Made by a program: the position numbers and the translations under genes. A stretch of 51,646 nt of DNA from Desulfobacteraceae bacterium. Lineage in GTDB: Bacteria; Desulfobacterota; Desulfobacteria; Desulfobacterales; SURF-7. Under the pieces are notes generated by a model, which saw nothing but the letters and a program-made list of their open reading frames with translations, had not been told where the DNA came from and made no database searches. The stretch's first letter is position 1; the number at the start of each line of letters is the position of its first letter. The stretch covers positions 1 to 51,646 of the forward strand of contig QZKS01000058.1 in assembly GCA_003599865.1 (NCBI GenBank). The letters are read 5' to 3'. This document shows, piece by piece, positions 41,259-49,530 of this stretch.

Positions 41259-42512
41259 ATGAAAAAGCATTTTCCCAAGAGACTGAACGGCAACATGTTT
41301 GTTCCCTATGGCAGGCAGACGATCACGGAAAAAGACATTCAGGCGGTCATGGCGGTGCTGCAAGCGGATTACCTGACCACCGGTCCGAAAGTGGAAGAGT
41401 TTGAAGCACGATTTTCAGAGTATGTGGACGCATCCTATGCGGTTGCCGTTTCAAACGGCACGGCCGCACTTCATGCAGCCATGTTTGCCATTGGAATCGG
41501 ACCGGGGGATGAGGTGATCGTTCCTCCGCTGACCTTCGCCGCTACGGCCAATGCCGTTGTGTATCAGGGAGGAACTCCGGTATTTGCGGATGTGAGCCCG
41601 GACACTCTTCTGATTGACCCGTTCAAGGTGATCAAAAAAATCACCGCAAAGACAAAGGCGATTATCGCCGTGGATTACGCCGGGCAGCCGTGCGATTATC
41701 TTTCTCTTCGTCTGATTGCCGAAGAGAACAATCTGTATCTGATTTCCGATGCATGCCACGCCCTTGGGGCGGAATACCGCGGCAGAAGGACCGGCGGCGG
41801 GCCGGCGGATATTACGGTTTTCAGCTTTCATCCGGTAAAGCATATCACCACCGGTGAGGGCGGCATGGCCGTAACCGATCAGAAGCTTCTGGCCGATAAA
41901 ATGAAACTGTTCCGCAATCACGGGATCACTTCGGATCATCGCAGCAGGCAGGAGACCGGGACATGGTATTACGAGATGACGGAGCTTGGCTATAACTACC
42001 GTCTTTCAGACATTCAGTGCGCCCTCGGCATCAGCCAGCTGGAACAGCTTCCGGACTTCCTGAGTGCCCGGAGAAAAATTGCTCGTCGGTATGACAAAAC
42101 ATTTTTCGGGCAAAAGATCATCCGGCCCTTATCGTCAGGCTCCGACATCTTTCATGCCTACCATCTGTATGTTGTCCGGATTGATTTCTCAAAACTGAAG
42201 GTCAATCGGAAAACCGTGTTTAAAAAACTTCATGGACAGGGTATTGGAACCAATGTCCATTATATACCGGTTCATCTTCATCCTTTTTACCGTGAAAGGT
42301 TCAACACCAGAAAGGGCCTCTGCCCGGTTGCGGAAAAAGCATATGACCAGATTCTGTCTCTGCCGATTTTTCCTTCCATGACCGATGAACAGGTGGACTT
42401 TTGTGCTGAAACCGTCATCGAGGTGATGGAATCGGCATTACCGGAAAGTTCCGTTGATACCGATATCTTTGAACCGTTTCATCATATTTCGTTAGGAGAG
42501 AGCCATGCCTGA
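41259..42512 (+). CDS. pseC: UDP-4-keto-6-deoxysugar aminotransferase PseC
   Basis: 417 aa, DegT/DnrJ/EryC1/StrS fold. It transfers an amino group from glutamate, via PLP, to C4 of the PseB product. The PLP lysine is Lys194 in 'FSFHPVKHITTGEGG'; 'SNGTAALHAAMF' and 'VDYAGQPCD' contribute cofactor contacts. 'VPYGRQTITEKDIQAV' near the N-terminus is typical of the PseC branch. AAAGGTG precedes the start. It lies 34 nt after pseB and overlaps the next gene by 8 nt. The last ~20 residues are a charged tail. Confidence 0.93.
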   Translation: MKKHFPKRLNGNMFVPYGRQTITEKDIQAVMAVLQADYLTTGPKVEEFEARFSEYVDASYAVAVSNGTAALHAAMFAIGIGPGDEVIVPPLTFAATANAVVYQGGTPVFADVSPDTLLIDPFKVIKKITAKTKAIIAVDYAGQPCDYLSLRLIAEENNLYLISDACHALGAEYRGRRTGGGPADITVFSFHPVKHITTGEGGMAVTDQKLLADKMKLFRNHGITSDHRSRQETGTWYYEMTELGYNYRLSDIQCALGISQLEQLPDFLSARRKIARRYDKTFFGQKIIRPLSSGSDIFHAYHLYVVRIDFSKLKVNRKTVFKKLHGQGIGTNVHYIPVHLHPFYRERFNTRKGLCPVAEKAYDQILSLPIFPSMTDEQVDFCAETVIEVMESALPESSVDTDIFEPFHHISLGESHA

Positions 42513-43131
42513 AAAATCGTATTCGGAAGTGTCACGACTGGAAGGTTTATGGGGAGGGGAATTCGGCAATGCCTATGTGGACCGGAATATCGATGCCCGG
42601 AACGGGCGGGAACCATTCTGGAAAAATTTGATTGCAAGGTATGAGATTCAAAATGTTCTGGAAGTCGGCTGCAATGTGGGAGCAAACCTGTTCTGGCTGA
42701 ATCAGCTCCTGGAAAGCAGATGCGTTTTTGGAATCGACATCAATGAAAAGGCATTGAAAGAGCTGAAAAAACGCAATCCGGAAGTCAATGCCGTATGGTC
42801 TCCGGCCAAAGAGCTGCCCTTCCGTGACCGGCATTTTGATCTGGTATTCACAACCGGCGTCCTGATTCATCAGACACCTCTTTCTCTTCCCCTGGTGATG
42901 TCCGAAATCGTAAGATGCTCCCGGAAATTTATCCTCTGTGCGGAATATTTTGCGGAAGATCTTACGGAGATACCCTACCGTAACGAGCGCGGCGCCTTGT
43001 TCAAACAGAATTACGGAAAAATTTATCAGGATCTTTTTCCCTACCTGAAACTGATGGATCAAGGGTTTTTGCCCAAAGAGGAAGGCGGCTGGGATGATGT
43101 GACGTACTGGCTGTTCCGGAAGCCGGGTTGA
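42505..43131 (+). CDS. Pseudaminic acid biosynthesis-associated methylase
   Basis: 208 aa, SAM-dependent methyltransferase of class I: motif I 'VLEVGCNVGANLFWL', acidic ribose contact 'VFGIDINEKAL', and 'FDLVFTTGVLIHQTP'. The N-terminal 'SRLEGLWGGEFGNAYVDRN' and the C-terminal 'GWDDVTYWLFRKP' match the methylase usually found inside pseudaminic-acid clusters (TIGR03587 type), whose sugar target is not established. The SD is within the end of pseC. Its 'CAEYFAEDLTEIPYRNERGA' is also characteristic of that family. Probably adds a methyl group to the sugar or a derivative. Confidence 0.88.
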   Translation: MPEKSYSEVSRLEGLWGGEFGNAYVDRNIDARNGREPFWKNLIARYEIQNVLEVGCNVGANLFWLNQLLESRCVFGIDINEKALKELKKRNPEVNAVWSPAKELPFRDRHFDLVFTTGVLIHQTPLSLPLVMSEIVRCSRKFILCAEYFAEDLTEIPYRNERGALFKQNYGKIYQDLFPYLKLMDQGFLPKEEGGWDDVTYWLFRKPG

Positions 43132-43196
43132 TGCGGAATTTAAAGCGCATGACCTCAACGGGGAAATCCAAAGAGTATCATCACAAGGAGAAAAAC

Positions 43197-44621
43197 ATGA
43201 ACATCGCAATCATTGTGCCCTGTATCAGACCCTATATGAACAAGGCGTATTTTCCGACCGGAATCGCCTATGTGGCCACTGCCATGAAAGAGGCCGGATA
43301 TGAATTTGATATTATCGATATGGAAGCGCACCGGCACACGGATGATGAACTTTCCATGCTTCTTCAAAAAAAATCATATGATGTGATTGCCCTGGGGACA
43401 CTGGTATCCGGTTACAAGTATGTAAAGGGTATTGTTTCCATTGCGCGGAAAACCAATCCAAACAGCGTGATCATTGCCGGAAATTCCGTGGCATCCTCCA
43501 TTCCCGAATTTCTGTTGCAGAACACCGAGGTGGACATAGCAGTCAAGGGAGAAGGGGAGAAGACCATGGTCGACATTCTCTCCGCACTGGAAAAGGGACA
43601 GCCCCTGGAAGAGATCAAAGGGATTGTATTTTCCAGAAACGGAAGGATCGTCGATACCGGGCACCGGAATCCCATTGAGGATATCAGCATGATCCCTCAC
43701 CCGGACTGGGAGCTGTTTGACATGAAACTCTACCTGGAAAAGTCGTTTCAGGATGTACCGGAACCATATCCCATTCCCAAAGAGGACATACGGGCTTTTG
43801 TCGTCAACACCGCCAGAGGATGCCCTTTCCGGTGCACCTTCTGCTATCACGTTTTTCAGTATACCCATTATCGGCGAAGGTCTGTTGAATCCATCCTGTC
43901 TGAAATCGCGACGCTTCAGGAAAGATACGGGATCAACTATGTCAATTTTTTTGATGAGCTGACCTTTTCCAACAAGCAGCAGGTGAGGGATTTCGTAGAC
44001 GGGGTGAAAGAAAGCGGCATGCGGTTTTTCTGGAATGCGGACATCCGGTCCGACCTGTTTACGGAAAAGGATCTTCCTCTCCTCCATGAGGTGAAGCAAT
44101 CCGGCTGCATGAGTTTCGGCTATTCGCTGGAATCCGGAAGCCCGGCCATTCTGAAAACCATGAACAAAAAGCTGAAGGTGGAGGATTTCAAACGGCAGAA
44201 ACTGGCTCTGGATCAGGCGGGAATTACGTCTTTTACCAGCATCGTTCTCGGCTATCCCCAGGAGACCCTTTCGACCCTCAAGGAAACCTTTGACGTTTGC
44301 TATGATCTGGATATTTTCCCCAGCACCGGCTATCTGCTGCCCCAGCCCGGAACACCCATGTTTGAAGTGGCCCGGCAAAAGGGTGCGGCCGATGACCTGG
44401 AAACCTATCTTCTGGGCATGGGGGACCGGCAGGACCTGCGGTTCAATCTGACGGATATACCGGATGAGGAGTTTCAGCGTGAGGTGGCAAAACACCTGAA
44501 ACGGATCAATGATAAGATCGGACTGGGCCTGAATGATGATCAGCTGGTCAAGACCTTTACCTTTGTGACGTCCAAGGAGACGTCCCGGTATGCGGAACCT
44601 TCATCGGCAGCCGCATCCTGA
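43197..44621 (+). CDS. B12-binding radical SAM protein in the pse operon
   Basis: 474 aa from the ATG at 43197 (AAGGAG 5-6 nt upstream; the frame is open to 43128 without similarity). N-terminal ~140 residues: cobalamin-binding-like domain ('YFPTGIAYVATAMKEAGYE', 'VIALGTLVSGYKYVK'). The radical SAM 4Fe-4S motif CxxxCxxC is Cys209, Cys213 and Cys216 ('ARGCPFRCTFCYHV'). Downstream: 'VNFFDELTFSN' and 'SGCMSFGYSLESGSP'. Such enzymes do difficult methylations, C-C or C-S bond formation; the target here is unknown but its place between the methylase and the amidotransferase points to a modified sugar. Confidence 0.87.
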   Translation: MNIAIIVPCIRPYMNKAYFPTGIAYVATAMKEAGYEFDIIDMEAHRHTDDELSMLLQKKSYDVIALGTLVSGYKYVKGIVSIARKTNPNSVIIAGNSVASSIPEFLLQNTEVDIAVKGEGEKTMVDILSALEKGQPLEEIKGIVFSRNGRIVDTGHRNPIEDISMIPHPDWELFDMKLYLEKSFQDVPEPYPIPKEDIRAFVVNTARGCPFRCTFCYHVFQYTHYRRRSVESILSEIATLQERYGINYVNFFDELTFSNKQQVRDFVDGVKESGMRFFWNADIRSDLFTEKDLPLLHEVKQSGCMSFGYSLESGSPAILKTMNKKLKVEDFKRQKLALDQAGITSFTSIVLGYPQETLSTLKETFDVCYDLDIFPSTGYLLPQPGTPMFEVARQKGAADDLETYLLGMGDRQDLRFNLTDIPDEEFQREVAKHLKRINDKIGLGLNDDQLVKTFTFVTSKETSRYAEPSSAAAS

Positions 44622-44637
44622 TCAAAAGGAGAAAGAT

Positions 44638-45855
44638 ATGATTCGATATTGCACAAGATGCGTCATGCCGGAAACCAAACCGGATCTGTATATTGACGAA
44701 CAAGGTGTCTGCAGCGCCTGCCGGAATTTTGAAAGACGCGATGAGGTCGACTGGGCCGACCGGAAAAGACAGCTTATGGAGATTCTGGAGCGCTATCGCT
44801 CGAACGACGGGTCCAACTGGGACTGTATCATACCGGTCAGCGGCGGCAAGGACAGCACCTATCAGGTGATCCGGATGCTCCAGCTCGGCATGAATCCGCT
44901 ATGCGTCACTGCTACCACGTGCCATCTGTCGGATATCGGGCGGAAGAATATTGAAAACATCCAGAATCTGGGTGTCGACTATATCGAGCTGACGACCAAC
45001 CGTGTGGTGAGAAGAAAACTCAACCGGCTGGGAATGATGCAGGTGGGAGATATCTCGTGGCCCGAACATGTGGGCATTTTTACCGTTCCGGTCCGGGCTG
45101 CGGTACAGTATAAGGTTCCCCTGATTGTCTGGGGGGAGAATCCCCAGAATGAATACGGCGGACCGGGTGCTGCGAGCAAGGACCATGTTCTCACCCGAAG
45201 ATGGCTGGAGGAATTCGGGGGGCTTCTCGGCCTGCGGGTGACCGATCTGATCGGACAGGAGGATATTGAAAAACGGCATCTGATTCCGTTTTCCTATCCA
45301 ACCGATGAAGAACTGAAATCATGCGGTGTGACGGGAATATTTCTCGGATATTATATTCCGTGGGACGGCTATTCCAATGCACTGCTTTCCCAGGCGCACG
45401 GACTGACAACCTTTCAAACCACCGTCGAAGGATCTGTGGTGAACTATGAGAATCTGGATAACTACCAGACCGGGATTCATGACTATTTCAAGTTTCTGAA
45501 ATTCGGTTTCGGACGGGCGACCGATATCGCCTGCCTGCATGTCCGAAGGGGACGGATTACCAGAACCGACGGTCTTGAGCTGGTCCGGAAGCATGACGGA
45601 AAATTCCCCTGGACCTACCTGGGCAAACCCATTGCTGAAATTCTGGAACCGCTGGATATCTCTGTCGACCAGTTTATTCAGATCTGTGACCGGTTTACCA
45701 GCAAAAAACTGTTTAAAATGGATTCCCGGGGCAACCTGATCAAGGATCGTCACGGCAATTTATGCAAGATCAATGATGACAATCCCGAAGAGGAGAAGGA
45801 TCATGGCGACGGCACTGATCATCGATTACGGCATGGGAAACTTGCATTCGGTTAG
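44638..45855 (+). CDS. N-acetyl-sugar amidotransferase (WbuX/PseA-like)
   Basis: 405 aa, ATG 44638 behind AAAAGGAG. Zinc-type cysteines at 5, 8, 25 and 28 ('YCTRCVMPETK', 'GVCSAC'), then the PP-loop ATPase motif SGGKDS (68-73) that adenylates the substrate carbonyl. Family proteins replace the acetamido oxygen with nitrogen to make acetamidino sugars, taking ammonia from a HisH/HisF-type pair, which here are the next two genes. 'NYQTGIHDYFKFLKFGFGRA' in the C-terminal half is also typical. Its end overlaps the HisH-like gene by 53 nt, so the three are tightly coupled. Confidence 0.9.
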   Translation: MIRYCTRCVMPETKPDLYIDEQGVCSACRNFERRDEVDWADRKRQLMEILERYRSNDGSNWDCIIPVSGGKDSTYQVIRMLQLGMNPLCVTATTCHLSDIGRKNIENIQNLGVDYIELTTNRVVRRKLNRLGMMQVGDISWPEHVGIFTVPVRAAVQYKVPLIVWGENPQNEYGGPGAASKDHVLTRRWLEEFGGLLGLRVTDLIGQEDIEKRHLIPFSYPTDEELKSCGVTGIFLGYYIPWDGYSNALLSQAHGLTTFQTTVEGSVVNYENLDNYQTGIHDYFKFLKFGFGRATDIACLHVRRGRITRTDGLELVRKHDGKFPWTYLGKPIAEILEPLDISVDQFIQICDRFTSKKLFKMDSRGNLIKDRHGNLCKINDDNPEEEKDHGDGTDHRLRHGKLAFG

Positions 45856-46423
45856 ACGGGCATTTGAGGAGTGCGGGGCGGAGGTTCTGATATCCGATGA
45901 CCCGAAAGATATCCGGAAAGCCACCCATATCGTCCTTCCCGGAGTCGGAGCGTTTCATGACGGCATGACAAGCCTTGTTCAATCCGGATGGTGTGAGGCT
46001 GTTCGCAGGGAATCGGAGAAGGAAGGCATTCCCGTACTGGGCATCTGCCTCGGTATGCAGCTTCTTGCGGAAAAAGGGCATGAAGGCAGAGAAACGGAAG
46101 GATTGGGGCTGGTGCCCGGCACTGTGGAAAAACTGATCCCGGTTTCATCTATGACCCGAATCCCGCATGTGGGATGGAATGAAATCTACCGGACAAGAGA
46201 GAATCCCCTGTTTGAAGGCATTCCGGATGGAACGGACTTTTATTTTGTGCACAGCTATCGTTTTGTTCCGGAAAGGCAGGAAGATGCCATTGCCATGACA
46301 CCCTATTGCGGGGAATTTGCCTCTGCGGTGATGCATCACAACGTATTCGGTGTCCAGTTTCATCCGGAGAAGAGTCAGAAATACGGGTTTCAGGTAATCA
46401 AAAACTTTCTGGCACTGAATTGA
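45803..46423 (+). CDS. HisH-like glutamine amidotransferase of the sugar-amidination set
   Basis: 206 aa, ATG 45803 with AGGAG upstream. Class I glutaminase triad: Cys82 in 'VLGICLGMQLLAEKG', His187 and Glu189 in 'FGVQFHPEKS'. The N-terminal 'IIDYGMGNLHSVRRAFEECG' and 'LPGVGAFHDGM' are as in HisH. It releases ammonia from glutamine. Because it overlaps the amidotransferase gene and precedes a HisF-like gene with a changed active site, it most likely supplies ammonia for sugar amidination, not histidine synthesis (compare WbpG-HisH2-HisF2 of Pseudomonas). Confidence 0.88.
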   Translation: MATALIIDYGMGNLHSVRRAFEECGAEVLISDDPKDIRKATHIVLPGVGAFHDGMTSLVQSGWCEAVRRESEKEGIPVLGICLGMQLLAEKGHEGRETEGLGLVPGTVEKLIPVSSMTRIPHVGWNEIYRTRENPLFEGIPDGTDFYFVHSYRFVPERQEDAIAMTPYCGEFASAVMHHNVFGVQFHPEKSQKYGFQVIKNFLALN

Positions 46424-46445
46424 TGATGGTAAAAAGGATAAGAAC

Positions 46446-47219
46446 TTGCTGAAAGTACGCATCATACCCACCCTGCTCTGGAAGGACCTCGGCCTGGTCA
46501 AGGGGATCGCATTTGACAGCTGGCGACGGGTCGGAACCGTTCTTCCGGCAGTTAAGGTGTACAACATGAGGGAAGTCGATGAACTGATTGTTCTCGATAT
46601 TACCGCCTCCCGGGAACACCGGGAACCGGATTATGAGGCGGTTGCCGAATTCTCCGGCGACTGTTTTGTGCCTCTGACCATCGGGGGCGGGATCAGGGAG
46701 ATGGACCATATCAAAAAGCTGCTGCGGTCCGGAGCCGACAAGATCGCCATTAACAGTGCGGCTTACGATGATCCGGAACTGATTACACGGGCGGCCATGC
46801 ATTTTGGTTCTCAATGTGTGGTGGCGAGCATCGATGCCCGAAAATCGGATGACGGTGCCCATTACTGCTACTCCCTTTGCGGGTCAAAACCGATGGGACG
46901 GGAAGTTGTCGCATGGGCCATGGAACTGGAAAGGCTGGGGGCCGGGGAAATTCTGATAACCTCTGTTGAAAACGACGGCACCATGAACGGCTATGATCTG
47001 GATCTGCTGCGAAAGGTATCCGAAAATGTGGGAATTCCGGTGATTGCCTCCGGAGGTGCGGGAAATTATCAGCATATGGCTGATGCCGTTTCCATCGGAA
47101 AATCTTCAGCGGTGGCGGCTGCCAGCATGTTTCATTTTACCGAGCAGACGCCCCTTTCGGCCAAGCAGTTTCTTCAGGAAAACGGCATTCCGGTTCGAAA
47201 TGCCAACATGAGGCAATAA
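46446..47219 (+). CDS. HisF-like synthase subunit with altered active site
   Basis: 257 aa, TTG start, AAGGA ~10 nt upstream. (beta/alpha)8 barrel with HisF signatures 'ELIVLDITASREHR', 'FVPLTIGGGIRE', 'GADKIAINSAA', 'SIDARKS', 'GAGEILITSVENDGTMNGYD', 'VIASGGAG'. The catalytic Asp11 of true HisF ('CLDVKDG') is Leu11 here ('TLLWKDLGLVKG'), while the second aspartate ('SIDARK') is kept. The histidine-pathway reaction should therefore be lost, and the barrel probably only channels ammonia from the HisH-like protein to the sugar amidotransferase. It lies 22 nt after that gene and 1 nt before the next. Confidence 0.88.
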   Translation: MLKVRIIPTLLWKDLGLVKGIAFDSWRRVGTVLPAVKVYNMREVDELIVLDITASREHREPDYEAVAEFSGDCFVPLTIGGGIREMDHIKKLLRSGADKIAINSAAYDDPELITRAAMHFGSQCVVASIDARKSDDGAHYCYSLCGSKPMGREVVAWAMELERLGAGEILITSVENDGTMNGYDLDLLRKVSENVGIPVIASGGAGNYQHMADAVSIGKSSAVAAASMFHFTEQTPLSAKQFLQENGIPVRNANMRQ

Positions 47220-47220
47220 C

Positions 47221-47970
47221 ATGGGAAAAACAGTCGCCATCATTCAGGCTCGTATGGGATCAACCCGTCTTCCCGGCAAGGTGATGAAAGATCTTTGCGG
47301 AAAACCGGTGCTGGAGCATGTGATCCGGCGGGTCAGCCGGATGAAGGAAATCGATGAGATCGTGATCGCTACCACATGTCTTCCACAGGATATTGTCATT
47401 GAGGAATTGTCCGAAAGGCTCTCGGTGAAATGTTTCCGGGGAAGCGAGAATGATGTGCTTTCCCGATATTATTTTGCGGCCATGGATAACATCGCGGATC
47501 ATATCGTCCGCATCACTTCAGACTGTCCGCTGTTTGATCCCGCTGTCGGGGATTCGGTGGTCCGCTTTTATAAGGAGCATGATTATGACATCGTATCCAA
47601 TGCCGGCGCCCTGGATTCCAGGCGGACCTTTCCGCCGGGCCTGGATACGGAAGTGTTTTCCTTTCCGGTTCTTGCCGAGGCCTTTCACAATGCTGTGGAA
47701 AACTACCAGCGGGAACATGTGACGCCTTATATGTATGAGGATCCGGATAACCTCGTGTTTCACTTTCATGGTGATCACGACTACTCCCATTTTCGGTGGA
47801 CTCTGGATACGGAAGAGGATTTTGAATTGATCCGCAGGGTTTATGAGGAGCTGTTTCATGGCGAGCATGATTTTTTCATGCCCCATATTGTCGATCTGAT
47901 GATCCGGAAGCCAACCCTGGCTTGTCTCAATGCCGGTATTCAGCAGAAGAAATACAGTCATGCCGGCTGA
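47221..47970 (+). CDS. pseF: PseF/SpsF-like cytidylyltransferase
   Basis: 249 aa. The nucleotide-binding start 'VAIIQARMGSTRLPGKVM' and 'HIVRITSDCPLFDP' match the SpsF/acylneuraminate cytidylyltransferase branch. It activates the finished nonulosonic acid to its CMP form before transfer to flagellin. 'DTEEDFELIRRVYEELF' close to the C-terminus is typical of this branch. It begins directly after the HisF-like stop (TAACATG). The gene symbol follows pathway position; SpsF-type proteins in other clusters have less certain substrates. Confidence 0.82.
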   Translation: MGKTVAIIQARMGSTRLPGKVMKDLCGKPVLEHVIRRVSRMKEIDEIVIATTCLPQDIVIEELSERLSVKCFRGSENDVLSRYYFAAMDNIADHIVRITSDCPLFDPAVGDSVVRFYKEHDYDIVSNAGALDSRRTFPPGLDTEVFSFPVLAEAFHNAVENYQREHVTPYMYEDPDNLVFHFHGDHDYSHFRWTLDTEEDFELIRRVYEELFHGEHDFFMPHIVDLMIRKPTLACLNAGIQQKKYSHAG

Positions 47971-47991
47971 TAAAACAGGAAGGATTGTGGA

Positions 47992-49530
47992 ATGAATTCA
48001 TCCATACCGAAAACCATTCTGTTCCGGGCAGATGCCAATGCTGCCATTGGTTCGGGTCATCTCATGCGATGCATGGCCCTGGCACAGGCCTGTTCGGAAA
48101 AACAGATGAAAACCATTTTCGTGCTGTCCTCTTCCTCCCAGGACGCATCCGGCAGTAAGATTCTGCATGGGCTTGACATCCGGTTTGTCAGTGCTGAACC
48201 GGGGCAGTTGGATGACCTCATGCAAACGGCCGAACTGGCGGATCGGCATCAAGCCTCCTGGATTGTCGTGGACGGATATCATTTCGGCGAATCCTGGTAC
48301 CGGAACCTGAAGGAGCGGGGGCATCGCACGCTCTGCATCGATGACGGCGCTCATTTGCCGTTTTATCATTCGGATATGGTATTGAATCAAAATATTTATG
48401 CAGATGAACATCGGTATCAAAACCGATCCCCGCAGACAAGGCTTCTTCTCGGAAGCCCATATATTCTGCTCCGGAATGAATTTCTGAACCATCCGGACCG
48501 GATGAGAAAATGCCCGGATCAAGGGAAAAGGATCCTCATCACCATGGGCGGGAGCGACCCTCACAACACGACCCTGGACGTTTTAAAATGGCTGTCGAAG
48601 CTCCCGATTCCGGATCTGGTCGCTGATGTGGTTCTGGGGCCTTCCAATCAATACTTCCGGGAGATCGGACTCTTTTTGAGTCAGGTGCCTTTTGTATACC
48701 GGATTCATCAAAACGCGGCCAATATGGCATCCCTCATGGCCCATGCCGACCTTGCCGTTTCATCTGCCGGAACGACTTCCTGGGAGATGGCATACATGGG
48801 GGTTCCCAGCCTGCTCATCGCCATTGCGGAAAACCAGTACCCGGTGGCGGAAAAACTGGATTCTCTGGGCGCAGTATTTTATCTGGGGCGCTCCGGGGAA
48901 ATTTCTCCGGAACGTGCGCAGCAGGAAATCATGAGACTGATCGGTTCTCCGGATTTGCGGGAAAAACGAAAATGCATCGGGCAGGCACTGGTTGACGGGA
49001 TGGGCAGGGAAAGAGTGGTTCGGGAAATGGTGAGAAGCAGGATTGAACTGCGGCGGGCAGAGGAAGGCGATTGCCGGATGATCTATGACTGGGCCAATGA
49101 TTCCAATGTCCGGGAGGCCTCGTTCTCATCGGAAACCATATCATGGGACACGCATGTCAAATGGTTCCGGAACAAGCTGAAGGATCCGAAATGTGAAATG
49201 TATATTGCCCGGAATGAGGAAGGAGAACAACTGGGGCAGGTCCGTTTTGAGATGGATCGGAACGATGCCGTCATATCCGTCAGCCTTTCCCCTTCCTTCC
49301 GCAACAAGGGTTACGGCAGAGAGATCATTGAGATGGGAACCCGGAAGATCCTCGCGACAAAGAATGTAAAGCAGGTTCGGGCCCTGATTAAAAAAGACAA
49401 TTTTGCATCCATCCGGGCCTTTGAAAAAGCATCATTTGAAAAAAGCCGTTTGGATGAATGTTCAGAGGAGCAGGCATTCTGCCTGGTCTACCGGAAGCAG
49501 AGCGGGGAAAACCATGCACATCACCATTAA
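47992..49530 (+). CDS. pseG: PseG-PseH fusion: UDP-sugar hydrolase plus N-acetyltransferase
   Basis: 512 aa. Residues 1-~345: PseG, releasing the 2,4-diacetamido-altrose from UDP; diagnostic 'FRADANAAIGSGHLMRCMAL', 'WIVVDGYHFGESWYR', 'ILITMGGSDPHN' and 'DLAVSSAGTTSWEMAYMGVP'. Residues ~350-512: GNAT acetyltransferase (PseH type) with 'IELRRAEEGDCRMIYDWAND', 'SLSPSFRNKGYGREII' (acetyl-CoA loop) and 'ALIKKDNFASIRAFEKASFE', which acetylates the C4 amino group. Order in the chain is reversed relative to pathway order (PseH acts before PseG). GGAAGG ~12 nt upstream. The last 17 nt overlap pseI. Confidence 0.92.
   Translation: MNSSIPKTILFRADANAAIGSGHLMRCMALAQACSEKQMKTIFVLSSSSQDASGSKILHGLDIRFVSAEPGQLDDLMQTAELADRHQASWIVVDGYHFGESWYRNLKERGHRTLCIDDGAHLPFYHSDMVLNQNIYADEHRYQNRSPQTRLLLGSPYILLRNEFLNHPDRMRKCPDQGKRILITMGGSDPHNTTLDVLKWLSKLPIPDLVADVVLGPSNQYFREIGLFLSQVPFVYRIHQNAANMASLMAHADLAVSSAGTTSWEMAYMGVPSLLIAIAENQYPVAEKLDSLGAVFYLGRSGEISPERAQQEIMRLIGSPDLREKRKCIGQALVDGMGRERVVREMVRSRIELRRAEEGDCRMIYDWANDSNVREASFSSETISWDTHVKWFRNKLKDPKCEMYIARNEEGEQLGQVRFEMDRNDAVISVSLSPSFRNKGYGREIIEMGTRKILATKNVKQVRALIKKDNFASIRAFEKASFEKSRLDECSEEQAFCLVYRKQSGENHAHHH

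Noticed and set aside
45803-47219. HisH and HisF considered as histidine biosynthesis genes
   Set aside because: They overlap a sugar amidotransferase, lie inside the pse operon, no other his genes are present, and HisF lacks Asp11.
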